A DNA stretch of 64,000 nucleotides from Pseudescherichia sp032055545 (GCA_032055545.1 DAMBQR010000016.1:1-64000), one strand, 5' to 3'. Shown: positions 42,949 to 52,088, counted from the first letter of the stretch. Numbers and translations: made by a program. The notes: generated by a model from the sequence alone, not told the origin.

Positions 42949-43860
42949 ATGCAAAAGTTTGATACCCGGACCTTCCAGGGCCTGATCCTGACCTTACAGG
43001 ATTACTGGGCTCGCCAGGGCTGCACCATTGTCCAACCTTTGGACATGGAAGTTGGCGCAGGCACCTCCCATCCTATGACCTGTCTGCGCGCGCTCGGCCC
43101 GGAGCCGATGGCCGCTGCCTACGTGCAGCCGTCACGCCGTCCGACCGACGGCCGCTATGGTGAAAACCCGAACCGCTTACAGCACTACTATCAGTTCCAG
43201 GTGGTTATCAAACCGTCGCCGGACAACATTCAGGAGCTGTACCTCGGATCGCTGAAAGAGCTGGGTATGGATCCGACCATTCACGACATTCGCTTCGTTG
43301 AAGATAACTGGGAAAACCCGACCCTGGGTGCCTGGGGTCTCGGCTGGGAAGTGTGGCTGAACGGCATGGAAGTGACGCAGTTCACCTACTTCCAGCAGGT
43401 CGGCGGCCTGGAGTGTAAGCCGGTGACCGGTGAGATCACCTACGGCCTCGAGCGTCTGGCGATGTACATTCAGGGCGTGGACAGCGTTTACGATCTGGTG
43501 TGGAGCGACGGCCCGCTGGGAAAAACCACCTATGGCGACGTGTTCCACCAGAACGAAGTGGAGCAATCCACCTATAACTTCGAGCACGCTGACGTTGACT
43601 TCCTCTTCACCTGCTTCGAGCAGTATGAGAAAGAGGCGCAGCAGCTGCTGGCGCTGGAAAATCCGCTGCCGCTGCCTGCCTACGAACGTATTCTGAAGGC
43701 CGCCCACAGCTTCAACCTGCTGGACGCACGTAAGGCCATCTCCGTGACGGAGCGTCAGCGCTACATTCTGCGCATTCGTACGCTGACCAAGGCCGTTGCC
43801 GAGGCTTATTACGCGTCCCGTGAAGCCCTTGGCTTCCCGATGTGCAACCGAAATAAATAA
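42949..43860 (+). CDS. glyQ: Glycyl-tRNA synthetase alpha subunit
   Basis: Catalytic class II subunit of the alpha2beta2 bacterial glycyl-tRNA synthetase, 303 aa as in E. coli. Class II motif regions include MEVGAGTSHPMTCLRALGPE and YVQPSRRPTDGRYGENPNR. Nine bases before glyS with a GAGGCGGCC ribosome-binding site between. Confidence 0.98.
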   Translation: MQKFDTRTFQGLILTLQDYWARQGCTIVQPLDMEVGAGTSHPMTCLRALGPEPMAAAYVQPSRRPTDGRYGENPNRLQHYYQFQVVIKPSPDNIQELYLGSLKELGMDPTIHDIRFVEDNWENPTLGAWGLGWEVWLNGMEVTQFTYFQQVGGLECKPVTGEITYGLERLAMYIQGVDSVYDLVWSDGPLGKTTYGDVFHQNEVEQSTYNFEHADVDFLFTCFEQYEKEAQQLLALENPLPLPAYERILKAAHSFNLLDARKAISVTERQRYILRIRTLTKAVAEAYYASREALGFPMCNRNK

Positions 43861-43869
43861 GAGGCGGCC

Positions 43870-45939
43870 ATGTCTGAGAAAACTTTTCTGGTGGAGATTG
43901 GCACTGAAGAGCTGCCACCAAAAGCCCTGCGCAGCCTGGCTGAGTCCTTTGCTGCGAACGTCACCGCCGAGCTGGATGCAGCCGGCCTCGCCCACGGCAG
44001 CGTAGAGTGGTTTGCCGCGCCGCGTCGTCTGGCGCTGAAGGTGGCTAATCTTGCCGCCTCCCAGCCGGATCGCGAAGTTGAAAAACGCGGCCCGGCTATC
44101 TCCCAGGCGTTTGACGCCGAGGGTAAACCAAGCAAAGCGGCAGAGGGCTGGGCGCGCGGCTGCGGTATCACCGTAGACCAGGCCGAGCGTCTGACCACCG
44201 ATAAAGGCGAATGGCTGCTCTATCGCGCCCATGTGAAAGGCGAAAGCGCGCAGGCGCTGCTGCCCAACATGATCGCCACCGCGCTGAGCAAGCTGCCGAT
44301 CCCGAAACTGATGCGCTGGGGCGCAAGCGACGTGCAGTTCGTGCGTCCGGTGCACACCGTAACCCTGCTGCTGGGCAGCGACGTCATTCCGGCGACCATT
44401 CTGGGCATCGCCTCCGATCGCGTGATCCGCGGCCATCGCTTTATGGGTGAGCCAGAGTTCACCATCGACAATGCCGACCAGTATCCGCAGATCCTGCTGG
44501 AGCGCGGCAAGGTGATGGCCGACTACGCGCAGCGCAAAGCCAAAATTAAAGCGGACGCCGAAGCGGCAGCGCGCCAGATTGGCGGCAACGCTGACCTGAG
44601 CGAAAGCCTGCTGGAAGAGGTTGCCTCGCTGGTAGAGTGGCCGGTAGTGCTGACCGCGACCTTCGAAGAGAAGTTCCTCGCCGTGCCGGCTGAGGCGCTG
44701 GTCTACACCATGAAGGGCGACCAGAAGTACTTCCCGGTCTACGCCAACGACGGCAAGCTGCTGCCGAACTTTATCTTCGTCTCCAACATCGAGTCGAAAG
44801 ATCCGCAGCAGATCGTCTCCGGTAACGAGAAGGTGGTGCGCCCGCGTCTGGCGGACGCCGAGTTCTTCTTCAATACCGACCGCAAAAAGCGTCTGGAAGA
44901 CAATCTGCCGCGCCTGCAGACCGTGCTGTTCCAGCAGCAGCTCGGCACCCTGCGTGACAAAACCGACCGCATCATGGCGCTCTCCGGCTGGATTGCTGCC
45001 CAGATTGGTGCCGACGTGGCGAACGCCGAGCGTGCAGGCCTGCTCTCCAAGTGCGACCTGATGACCAACATGGTGTTTGAGTTTACCGACACCCAGGGCG
45101 TGATGGGGATGCACTACGCGCGTCACGATGGCGAAGCCGAAGAGGTGGCCGTTGCCCTGAACGAGCAGTACCAGCCGCGCTTTGCCGGCGACGACCTGCC
45201 GTCTAACCTGGTAGCCTGCGCGGTAGCCATCGCCGATAAGATGGATACCCTGGCGGGCATCTTTGGCATCGGCCAGCATCCGAAAGGCGACAAGGATCCG
45301 TTTGCGCTGCGTCGTGCCGCGCTGGGCGTGCTGCGTATCATCGTTGAGAAGAACCTCAACCTCGATCTGCAAACCCTCACCGAGGAAGCGGTGCGCCTGT
45401 ACGGCGACAAGCTGACCAATGCGAAGGTGGTGGATGATGTCATCGACTTTATGCTGGGCCGCTTCCGCGCCTGGTATCAGGACGAAGGCTATACCGTTGA
45501 CACCATCCAGGCGGTACTGGCACGTCGTCCGACCCGTCCGGCAGACTTCGACGCCCGCATGAAGGCGGTTTCGCACTTCCGTACCCTGGACGCCGCCTCG
45601 GCGCTGGCAGCGGCGAACAAGCGCGTCTCCAACATCCTGGCGAAGTCAGACGAAACGCTGAACGAACGCGTCAATGCTGCCACGCTGGTAGAGGCGGAAG
45701 AGATCGCCCTGGCGATGCAGGTGGTCGTGCTGCGCGATAAGCTGGAGCCGTACTTTGCAGAAGGCCGCTATCAGGAAGCGCTGGTGGAGCTGGCGGCGCT
45801 GCGTGAGCCGGTCGATGCCTTCTTCGAGAAGGTGATGGTGAACGTTGAAGATAAAGATCAGCGCATCAACCGTCTGACTATGCTTGAAAAACTGCGCGAG
45901 CTGTTCCTGCGCGTGGCGGATATTTCGCTGCTGCAGTAA
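43870..45939 (+). CDS. glyS: Glycyl-tRNA synthetase beta subunit
   Basis: tRNA-binding subunit, 689 aa as in E. coli. The N terminus is FLVEIGTEELPPKALR; an HD-like domain and a C-terminal anticodon-binding domain follow (about 580-689). Forms an operon with glyQ that ends at a clear terminator. Confidence 0.98.
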   Translation: MSEKTFLVEIGTEELPPKALRSLAESFAANVTAELDAAGLAHGSVEWFAAPRRLALKVANLAASQPDREVEKRGPAISQAFDAEGKPSKAAEGWARGCGITVDQAERLTTDKGEWLLYRAHVKGESAQALLPNMIATALSKLPIPKLMRWGASDVQFVRPVHTVTLLLGSDVIPATILGIASDRVIRGHRFMGEPEFTIDNADQYPQILLERGKVMADYAQRKAKIKADAEAAARQIGGNADLSESLLEEVASLVEWPVVLTATFEEKFLAVPAEALVYTMKGDQKYFPVYANDGKLLPNFIFVSNIESKDPQQIVSGNEKVVRPRLADAEFFFNTDRKKRLEDNLPRLQTVLFQQQLGTLRDKTDRIMALSGWIAAQIGADVANAERAGLLSKCDLMTNMVFEFTDTQGVMGMHYARHDGEAEEVAVALNEQYQPRFAGDDLPSNLVACAVAIADKMDTLAGIFGIGQHPKGDKDPFALRRAALGVLRIIVEKNLNLDLQTLTEEAVRLYGDKLTNAKVVDDVIDFMLGRFRAWYQDEGYTVDTIQAVLARRPTRPADFDARMKAVSHFRTLDAASALAAANKRVSNILAKSDETLNERVNAATLVEAEEIALAMQVVVLRDKLEPYFAEGRYQEALVELAALREPVDAFFEKVMVNVEDKDQRINRLTMLEKLRELFLRVADISLLQ

Positions 45940-45962
45940 CCCTCCCGATCCGCAGAAACTAA

Positions 45963-45990
45963 AAACCCGCCTCTGGCGGGTTTCTTTTTT
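45963..45990 (+). terminator. Terminator after glyS
   Basis: A 9-bp stem AAACCCGCC (45963-45971) with GGCGGGTTT (45975-45983) and a three-base loop, followed by C and seven T. Confidence 0.93.
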
Positions 45991-46017
45991 TATAACCAGG
46001 TGAAGCGGGCAAAGAAA

Positions 46018-46308
46018 TTACTCCATCAGCTGACGGCTGAGGCGTGGGTTTGCCTGAATCAAGCGCATCAGTTTTAGCTCGGTGGTGGAAGGTTTTACTC
46101 GTTTAGATTCCCACTCATGCACCATCGCTACGCTAACGCCCATTACCCGGGCAAAATCATCAATCTTCAGGCCGGTGCCCTTACGCAGTTTTTCAAATTC
46201 GCTAAACGGATTCGGCTTTTGGATCTGACTTACTTTTCGGGATTCATCTTTAAAAACAATTTGTTCCAGGCTGCTAAGCAGCTCAATCATTGGATCTTTG
46301 TATTCCAT
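46018..46308 (-). CDS. yiaG: YiaG, helix-turn-helix regulator
   Basis: A 96-aa protein with one Xre/Cro-type helix-turn-helix in its C-terminal half (LRKGTGLKIDDFARVMGVSVAMVHEWE), matching E. coli YiaG in length and sequence. It resembles HigA-type antitoxin regulators, but no toxin gene adjoins. Its targets are unknown. The frame is open 7 codons further, but MEYKDPM at 46308 is the family start. Confidence 0.92.
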   Translation of the reverse strand: MEYKDPMIELLSSLEQIVFKDESRKVSQIQKPNPFSEFEKLRKGTGLKIDDFARVMGVSVAMVHEWESKRVKPSTTELKLMRLIQANPRLSRQLME

Positions 46309-46688
46309 CGAATACTCCTCATAAAACACACCGCGAGGCCGTGAACAGCACAGAGAGATTTAAGAATAGTCGCTAAAAAATAACCTGGTATATGGACTAC
46401 ATGATTATTTGTCGCACAAATTGATTTCAGACAATAAAAGTGGTCACAAAATCAGCGGCGCCCTCTCTAATCGATTGATTTATCAGCCTCCAGCGGCGGT
46501 AGTAAAAATTCGTCAATCGTTGGCAAAAAAATCGCTAATCGCCTTGCGGCACCATTTTCCTGAGCGTTGATTTTCCGCGCAAGAATGCAACGAAAGGGGT
46601 ATCTTGCGCGGCTCACCTGGACTATCCTTGTCAGCGTCAGGCACACGTGTGCCGGTGTGCGCTTTTTTTGGGTGAAAGGAGTATTAAA
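46309..46688. other. Non-coding region between yiaG and yiaF
   Basis: No gene is visible. Near the yiaF end lies GGCACACGTGTGCC (46640-46653), a perfect palindrome. Its left arm GCACAC (46641-46646) can alternatively pair with GTGTGC (46655-46660), which is followed by GCTTTTTTT, giving a terminator-like structure 20 bases before the yiaF start. Confidence 0.55.
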
Positions 46689-47399
46689 ATGGCGACAGGA
46701 AAGTCCTGCTCTCGCTGGTTCGCGCCTCTTGCGGCGTTATTAATGGTAGTTAGCCTGAGTGGGTGTTTTGATAAAGAGGGCGATCAGCGCAAGGCGTTTA
46801 TCGATTTCCTGCAAAATACAGCGATGCGTAGCGGTGAACGCCTGCCAACGCTGACTGCCGATCAGAAAAAGCAGTTCGGCCCCTTCGTATCGGATTACGC
46901 CATTCTGTATGGTTACTCCCAGCAGGTGAACCAGGCGATGGACTCCGGTCTGCGTCCGGTGGTGGACAGCGTGAACGCCATCCGCGTCCCGCAGGACTAT
47001 ATGACCCAGCGCGAGCCGCTGCGTCAGGCTAACGGCTCTCTGGGCGTGCTGAGCCAGCAGCTGCAGAATGCCAAAGTGCAGGCGGACGCCTCTCGCTCTG
47101 CGCTGAAACAGAACGATGACCTGAAGCCGGTCTATGACCAGGTTTATGAGAAAGTGGTGACCCAGCCGTCTAACGCGCTGCAGCCGCTGATCCCGGCGGC
47201 GCAGATCTTTACCCAGCAGCTGGTGCAGGTAGGTGATTTTATCGCCCAGCAGGAGGCGCAGGTGAGCTTTGTTGCCAACGGCATTCAGTTCCCTACCTCG
47301 CAGCAGGCGAGCCAGTACAACTCGCTGATTGGGCCGCTGGCCTCGCAGCATCAGGCGTTTACGCAGGCCTGGAGCTCGGCGGTGAACGCGACGCAGTAA
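46689..47399 (+). CDS. yiaF: YiaF, DUF3053 lipoprotein
   Basis: A 236-aa protein equal in length to E. coli YiaF. Signal with lipobox LSGC (MATGKSCSRWFAPLAALLMV...SLSGCFDKEGD), then a mostly helical domain rich in Gln and Ala. Asp at +3 and Phe at +2 after the cysteine do not fit the strict inner-membrane retention rule (Asp at +2), so outer-membrane sorting is likely. Function unknown. The ATG at 46689 follows AAAGGAGTATTAAA. Confidence 0.92.
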   Translation: MATGKSCSRWFAPLAALLMVVSLSGCFDKEGDQRKAFIDFLQNTAMRSGERLPTLTADQKKQFGPFVSDYAILYGYSQQVNQAMDSGLRPVVDSVNAIRVPQDYMTQREPLRQANGSLGVLSQQLQNAKVQADASRSALKQNDDLKPVYDQVYEKVVTQPSNALQPLIPAAQIFTQQLVQVGDFIAQQEAQVSFVANGIQFPTSQQASQYNSLIGPLASQHQAFTQAWSSAVNATQ

Positions 47400-47471
47400 G
47401 CTGCACGCGTTCTGATGTCCCCGTCTGACGGCGGGGACAATGTAATGAAAGGTAAGCACGGCAAATAGTGC

Positions 47472-47663
47472 TTGCTATGCCGGCGAGATAATGCGTTAAT
47501 GCGTCATCGGTTTGATATACAGACCTTAAAGCAGTTTAGTAAAGCAGTCCCCTTCAAGAGTTATCATAGATACTCCTCGTAGTGAGCTCTCCTTTATCGC
47601 TTAAAAAATCTGTAAAGCACGCCATAGCGCCGGAAGGCAAACTTAATTAAAAAGGTAATATCT
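47472..47663 (+). promoter_or_regulatory. cspA promoter and cold-box leader
   Basis: A promoter TTGCTA (47472-47477)-N17-GTTAAT (47495-47500) predicts a start near 47507 and a 5' leader of about 157 nt, close to the 159 nt of E. coli cspA. The cold box reads TGATATACAGACC (47513-47525; E. coli TGACGTACAGACC). Later leader blocks CCTTCAAGAGTTATCA and AAATCTGTAAAGCACGCCATA are conserved too. In E. coli this leader is a thermosensor whose fold opens the ribosome-binding site in the cold. Confidence 0.9.
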
Positions 47664-47876
47664 ATGTCTAACAAAATGACTGGTTTAGTAAAATGGTTTA
47701 ACGCTGACAAAGGTTTCGGCTTCATCACTCCTGACGATGGCTCTAAAGACGTGTTCGTACACTTCTCTGCTATCCAGAACGATGGCTACAAATCTCTTGA
47801 TGAAGGCCAGAAAGTATCCTTCACCATCGAAAGCGGCGCTAAAGGCCCGTCTGCTGGTAACGTTGTAAGCCTGTAA
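47664..47876 (+). CDS. cspA: Major cold-shock protein CspA
   Basis: A 70-aa OB-fold RNA chaperone, nearly identical to E. coli CspA, with RNP1 (KGFGFI) and RNP2 (VFVHF). It melts mRNA structure after cold shock. Start MSNKMTGLVKWF; AAAGGTAATATCT precedes the ATG. Flanked by its long leader and a tight terminator. Confidence 0.97.
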   Translation: MSNKMTGLVKWFNADKGFGFITPDDGSKDVFVHFSAIQNDGYKSLDEGQKVSFTIESGAKGPSAGNVVSL

Positions 47877-47900
47877 GCTTAACGTTTAAAGCACGATGTT

Positions 47901-47928
47901 AAAAAAACCCGCCTCGGCGGGTTTTTTG
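47901..47928. terminator. Bidirectional terminator between cspA and ghrB
   Basis: CCCGCC (47908-47913) pairs with GGCGGG (47916-47921); A-run before and T-run after extend the stem and make it work for cspA on the plus strand and ghrB on the minus strand. Confidence 0.92.
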
Positions 47929-47939
47929 TTGTCTGCGAT

Positions 47940-48914
47940 TTACTTCGCTATCTGCGGATTCACGCAGTTCTGCTCGACCTTGCCGTTCAGGGCGTCGATC
48001 AGGTTATCGACGGCGCAGGCGGCCATGTTGTAGCGCGTCTCGTGCGTTGCCGAGCCGATATGGGGCAGGGCGACGACGTTCGGCAGGCTTAGCAGCGGCG
48101 AATCCACCGGCAGCGGCTCCTGCTCGAAAACGTCCAGCCCGGCAGCGTGGATCTCACCGCTTTTCAGCGCCGCAATCAGCGCCTGCTCATCTACCACCGG
48201 GCCACGGCCCGCGTTAATAAAGATGGCTGACGACTTCATTTTCTTAAACTGCTCTGCGCCAATCATATGGTGCGTCTCGTCGGTCAGCGGCAGCACCACG
48301 CAGACGTAGTCTGACTCCTGCAGCAGGGTATCAATATCGCAGTAGCGTGCCTGGAAACGCTCTTCCGCCTCGCTGTGATGACGGCGGGCGTTATAGAGGA
48401 TCGGCATGCCGAAACCAAAGTGCGCCCGCTGCGCCAGCGCCAGCCCGATGCGGCCCATGCCGATGATGCCCAGCGTTTTGTGGTGCACGTCGATGCCGAA
48501 CCAGTCCGGGCCAATGCCCTGCTTCCATTCGCCCGCCTTCACCCGCTCTGCCACTTCCACCACGCGGCGGGCGGTGCTGAGGACCAGCGCCATCATAGTA
48601 TCGGCAACCGTCTCCGTCAGCACGGTAGGAGTGTGCATCAGGAAGATGCCCCGGGCGTTCAGCGCATCGACGTCAAACTGATCGTAGCCAACCGACACGG
48701 TGGAGGTGGCACGCAGCTTCGGCATCTTTTCCAGCAGCGCCGCGTCCACTTTCTCACTCGAACCCAGCAAGCCCTCTGCGTTTGCAAACGCCTCCGCGTT
48801 TTTTTGCACCGTCTCCGGGTCGAGGTTATCGACCTGGGTGACGGTAAAGTGGTCTTCCAGACGCTTGTGCAGATCGTCAGGCAGTGCTTTGTACAGGATG
48901 ATGGACGGCTTCAT
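47940..48914 (-). CDS. ghrB: Glyoxylate/hydroxypyruvate/2-ketogluconate reductase GhrB
   Basis: NAD(P)H-dependent 2-hydroxyacid dehydrogenase, 324 aa as E. coli GhrB (YiaE, TkrA). Rossmann motif GIIGMGRIGLALAQRAH, catalytic Arg in INAGRGPVVDE, Glu in LDVFEQEPL and His in LPHIGSATHETR. E. coli GhrB reduces 2-ketogluconate as well as glyoxylate. Here it lies 14 bp after a kguT-like transporter gene, in the place of Pseudomonas kguD, so it probably serves the 2-ketogluconate operon. The family start is 48914, six codons inside the open frame. Confidence 0.93.
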   Translation of the reverse strand: MKPSIILYKALPDDLHKRLEDHFTVTQVDNLDPETVQKNAEAFANAEGLLGSSEKVDAALLEKMPKLRATSTVSVGYDQFDVDALNARGIFLMHTPTVLTETVADTMMALVLSTARRVVEVAERVKAGEWKQGIGPDWFGIDVHHKTLGIIGMGRIGLALAQRAHFGFGMPILYNARRHHSEAEERFQARYCDIDTLLQESDYVCVVLPLTDETHHMIGAEQFKKMKSSAIFINAGRGPVVDEQALIAALKSGEIHAAGLDVFEQEPLPVDSPLLSLPNVVALPHIGSATHETRYNMAACAVDNLIDALNGKVEQNCVNPQIAK

Positions 48915-48928
48915 GCGTATCTCCGTAA

Positions 48929-50227
48929 TCAATGGGTTGAGGGGCGTCCGGCGCGCATCATGCGGGCTGGAGCCTGTTGATTATTCGCAGGCTTAACAAT
49001 CAAAGTAAGCCATACCGAAACAAAAAGCGCCACCCCCATAAAAATGTACGATGCGGACGGGCTGCCGGTGGAACCGTTGAGGTAGCCCACAAACCACGAG
49101 CCAAAGAAGGAGCCGAGCGCGCCCATGCTGTTGATTAACGCCATTGCACCGCCCGCCACGTTACGCGGCAGCATCTCTGGAATGATGGCGAAGAACGGCC
49201 CGTACGGGGCATACATCGCTGCACCGGCGATCACCAGCAGGGTATAGGAGATCCAGAAGTGGTTTGCACCCACCGCCCAGGAGCCAATAAAGGCGAAGGC
49301 AGCAATCAGCAGCAGCGGCCAGACGAACAGCTTGCGGTTTTGCAGCTTATCAGAGGCCCACGAGGCGAGGATCATCGCAATGGTCGCGGCCAGGTAAGGG
49401 ACAGAGGAGAGCCAGCCCACTTCTACCATGCCTAAGTTGGCGCCACCGCTGCGGATAATCGACGGCAGCCACAGCACGAAACCATACACGCCGATGCTCC
49501 AGGCAAAGTACTGCATGCAGAGCAGGATAACGTTGCGCGAGCGGAAAGCTTCACCATAGTTACGTACCGCCTTAATGCCTTCCTGCTCTTTCTCCAGCTG
49601 CACTTTTAACGCAGTTTTTTCATCTTCCGCCAGCCACTTAACCTGCTCCGGCTTATCTTTTACCAGCACCCACCAGCAGAAGGCCCAGATAATGGCCGGA
49701 ACGCCTTCGATAATGAACATTTCACGCCAGCCAAAGGCCTGAATCAGGTAGCCAGAGACCACCGACATCCACAGCACCGTGACCGGGTTACCGAGGATCA
49801 GGAAGGTATTGGCCCGCGAGCGTTCGGATTTGGTAAACCAGTTGCTGATGTAGATCAGCATCGCTGGCATCACCGCCGCTTCCACTACGCCCAGAATAAA
49901 GCGGATAGCGGCCAGCATTGGGATATTGTTGACCACGCCGGTCAGCGACGCGCACGCGCCCCACAGGATCAGGCAGATAAAGATCAGCTTGCGGACGCTA
50001 CGACGCTCGGCGTAGAGCGCGCCGGGGATCTGGAAGAAGAAGTAGCCGAGGAAGAAGAGTGCGCCCAGCAGCGATGAGATGCCTTTGGTGATGCCCAGAT
50101 CCTCGTTAATGCCCGCAGCAGACGCGAAGCTGAAGTTAGCCCGGTCAAGGTAGGCCAGACTGTAGGTGATAAATACAATCGGCATAATGTACAGCCAGCG
50201 TTTTGCTGCATTGGTCGAACTTTTCAT
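48929..50227 (-). CDS. kguT: MFS 2-ketogluconate transporter (KguT-like)
   Basis: A 432-aa, 12-helix ACS-subfamily permease with YLDRANFSFASAAGI after helix 1, FFLGYFFFQIPGALYAERRS, and GVVEAAVMPAMLIYISNWFT. The operon context (kguE, kguK and a 2-ketogluconate reductase on the same strand) identifies 2-keto-D-gluconate as the likely substrate, by analogy with Pseudomonas kguEKTD. Related ACS carriers take hexuronates, so the substrate is inferred from neighbours and not from residues. Confidence 0.82.
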   Translation of the reverse strand: MKSSTNAAKRWLYIMPIVFITYSLAYLDRANFSFASAAGINEDLGITKGISSLLGALFFLGYFFFQIPGALYAERRSVRKLIFICLILWGACASLTGVVNNIPMLAAIRFILGVVEAAVMPAMLIYISNWFTKSERSRANTFLILGNPVTVLWMSVVSGYLIQAFGWREMFIIEGVPAIIWAFCWWVLVKDKPEQVKWLAEDEKTALKVQLEKEQEGIKAVRNYGEAFRSRNVILLCMQYFAWSIGVYGFVLWLPSIIRSGGANLGMVEVGWLSSVPYLAATIAMILASWASDKLQNRKLFVWPLLLIAAFAFIGSWAVGANHFWISYTLLVIAGAAMYAPYGPFFAIIPEMLPRNVAGGAMALINSMGALGSFFGSWFVGYLNGSTGSPSASYIFMGVALFVSVWLTLIVKPANNQQAPARMMRAGRPSTH

Positions 50228-50290
50228 AGGCTTGCCTCGGATGTTGAGGTTTATGCTGCCTCTGTAGTGTAGGGGACAGAGGGTCTGTAA

Positions 50291-51235
50291 TTAGAACGTT
50301 TCTGCGAGCTGCGCGCGGGTCGGTAAGCCTTCGCTGTCGCCGGGAACCTGGATCGCCAGCGAGCCGATCTTATTCCCACGGGCGACCGCCTGCGGGAAGG
50401 TTTTTCCCTCCAGCAGGGCGCTGATCACCCCAACGGCAAAACCATCCCCTGCGCCGACGGTATCAACAACGTTATCGACCCTGACGGCAGCAACCGCGCC
50501 CTGCTCACCGGCGGCAGTTTTAAACCAGGCGCCATCGGCTCCGGTTTTAATCACCACCGCGTTAACGCCCCGGTCCAGATAAAAGTCCGCCATGTCTTCT
50601 GGCGTGCTTTTGCCCGTCAGAATGGCTGCCTCTTTCAAGCCTGGCAGCACCCAGTCGGCCTGGAAGGCGAGGCGGTTCAGCTTCTCAACCATCTCCGCTT
50701 CGCTTTTCCACAGCACCGGACGCAGGTTAGGATCGAAAGAGATCGTTTTTCCCTGCGCCTTCATGGTGTTTGCCGCATGATCCAGAAGATCGTAAGCAGT
50801 GGGCGACAGTGCCGCTGCCACGCCGCTCAGGTGCAGATGGCGGGCGCGGGTAAAGGTTGCTGCATCAAAGTCATCCCGGGAGAGGTGGCTGGCCGCCGAG
50901 CCTTTGCGAAAGTATTCCACAATGGGATCGGTTCCATTTTCTGCCCGCGATTTCAGCTGAAAACCAGTAGGATAGCGATCGTCAACGGTGACGCTTTCGC
51001 TATTGATATTCTCTTTTTTCAGCGAGCTCAGCACGAAGCGGCCAAAGCTGTCGGATCCGACGCGGCTGACCCAGCTGACGTTCAGGCCCAGACGGGCAAG
51101 CCCGGTAGCCACGTTAAGCTCTGCGCCTGCGACGCGTTTGATAAAGGCCTCCGCCTCGGCCAGCTCGCCCGGCTCGGTGGCCACAAACATCGCCATCGCT
51201 TCGCCGATAGTGATGACATCCAGAGCGTTATGCAT
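50291..51235 (-). CDS. kguK: PfkB-family 2-ketogluconokinase (KguK-like)
   Basis: A 314-aa ribokinase-fold kinase. N-terminal GEAMAMFV and the AELNVATGLARLG segment, and the C-terminal VDTVGAGDGFAVGVIS with catalytic Asp in GAGD. It resembles both 2-keto-3-deoxygluconate kinases (KdgK) and KguK; the operon favours phosphorylation of 2-ketogluconate to 2-keto-6-phosphogluconate. The start overlaps the kguE end by 8 bp. Confidence 0.83.
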   Translation of the reverse strand: MHNALDVITIGEAMAMFVATEPGELAEAEAFIKRVAGAELNVATGLARLGLNVSWVSRVGSDSFGRFVLSSLKKENINSESVTVDDRYPTGFQLKSRAENGTDPIVEYFRKGSAASHLSRDDFDAATFTRARHLHLSGVAAALSPTAYDLLDHAANTMKAQGKTISFDPNLRPVLWKSEAEMVEKLNRLAFQADWVLPGLKEAAILTGKSTPEDMADFYLDRGVNAVVIKTGADGAWFKTAAGEQGAVAAVRVDNVVDTVGAGDGFAVGVISALLEGKTFPQAVARGNKIGSLAIQVPGDSEGLPTRAQLAETF

Positions 51236-51989
51236 GATGAAACTCCTCGCGTAACCAGTTGACGTAGCGGCGCGTGACGGCGGTCAGGTCGCGCCCTTCA
51301 AGGGGAAATTCGATACCGCGCGGCGCGTCGGCGGGCAGCACGTCAAGCAGCGCCTGCCAGCGCGGCTCGTCATGGTCTGGCGGCACGGCACGCCAGTGAA
51401 AATGGTGCGCCTGGGCGGCCTTCACGTGGATATAGCTCACGGCAGGAGCCAGCAGGCGTGCAGCCTCTTCCGGGGAGTCGTCTACCCACAGCCAGTTGCC
51501 CATATCAAAAGTCAGCGTCACGGGAAGATTCAGTACCCTGCAGGCGGCGCTGAAGCGCTGCATTGGGGCAAGCTTGCCGCACTCGGTCTGGTCATTCTCC
51601 ACCACCAGCGCCATACCGCTCTCCGCCAGCATCGCACGCAGCGGCTCAAGGGTAGATTTATGCTGGAAGTGGCCAAGGGAGACCTTCAGCCAAAGGGCGT
51701 TCAGGGCGTGGGCCTCCTGCAGCAGCGACGGCAGCAGCGGGTTCAGCGTGCCGTCGGGCAGGCAGAGCGGCTCCGGTGCCGAGTAGCAGGCCAGCAGATT
51801 GTGATCGGCAATAGCGGCGGCCAGCGTGGGCAGGCTCTCCAGCTCTTGCGCGCTAAACAGCTCCCGGCGGATCTCGACACCATCCGCACCGCCGTTAGCG
51901 ATAATGGGGAGCACTGCCGCCTGCCCGCCCAACTGGTTCAGGCGATCGTGGCCGTAGGCGGCGGTGACAACAATAATTTTTCTTTCCAT
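51228..51989 (-). CDS. kguE: TIM-barrel epimerase-like protein (KguE-like)
   Basis: A 253-aa AP endonuclease family 2/xylose-isomerase-like barrel. Metal-site type segments are GADGVEIRRELFS, VVENDQTECGKL, LTFDMGNWLWVDD and SYIHVKAAQAHHFHW. Position at the head of a kguEKT operon matches Pseudomonas kguE, annotated as an epimerase whose exact reaction is not settled. Preceded by a palindromic operator. Confidence 0.8.
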   Translation of the reverse strand: MERKIIVVTAAYGHDRLNQLGGQAAVLPIIANGGADGVEIRRELFSAQELESLPTLAAAIADHNLLACYSAPEPLCLPDGTLNPLLPSLLQEAHALNALWLKVSLGHFQHKSTLEPLRAMLAESGMALVVENDQTECGKLAPMQRFSAACRVLNLPVTLTFDMGNWLWVDDSPEEAARLLAPAVSYIHVKAAQAHHFHWRAVPPDHDEPRWQALLDVLPADAPRGIEFPLEGRDLTAVTRRYVNWLREEFHHA

Positions 51990-52027
51990 CTGGCTGCTCC
52001 AGCGTTAACTCTTGCCTTAACGCTAGA

Positions 52028-52041
52028 TGGAACCGGTTCCA
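52028..52041. promoter_or_regulatory. Palindromic LacI-family operator upstream of kguE
   Basis: TGGAACCGGTTCCA is a perfect 14-bp palindrome with the central CG typical of LacI/GalR operators, 39 bp upstream of the kguE start. The Pseudomonas PtxS operator, TGAAACCGGTTTCA, differs at only two symmetric bases. Confidence 0.85.
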
Positions 52042-52088
52042 AAGAAAAGAAGGCTATCTCTAAAGCATGATCGTCGTCACGAAGGTTA

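Noticed and set aside
43177..45576. A 799-codon open frame antisense to glyQ-glyS
   Set aside because: It is fully opposite two conserved genes with strong codon structure and shows no family motif; long antisense frames are common in G/C-rich coding DNA.
46018..46308. yiaG as the antitoxin of a toxin-antitoxin pair
   Set aside because: No toxin-like gene adjoins on either side: glyS and a 380-bp non-coding gap flank it.
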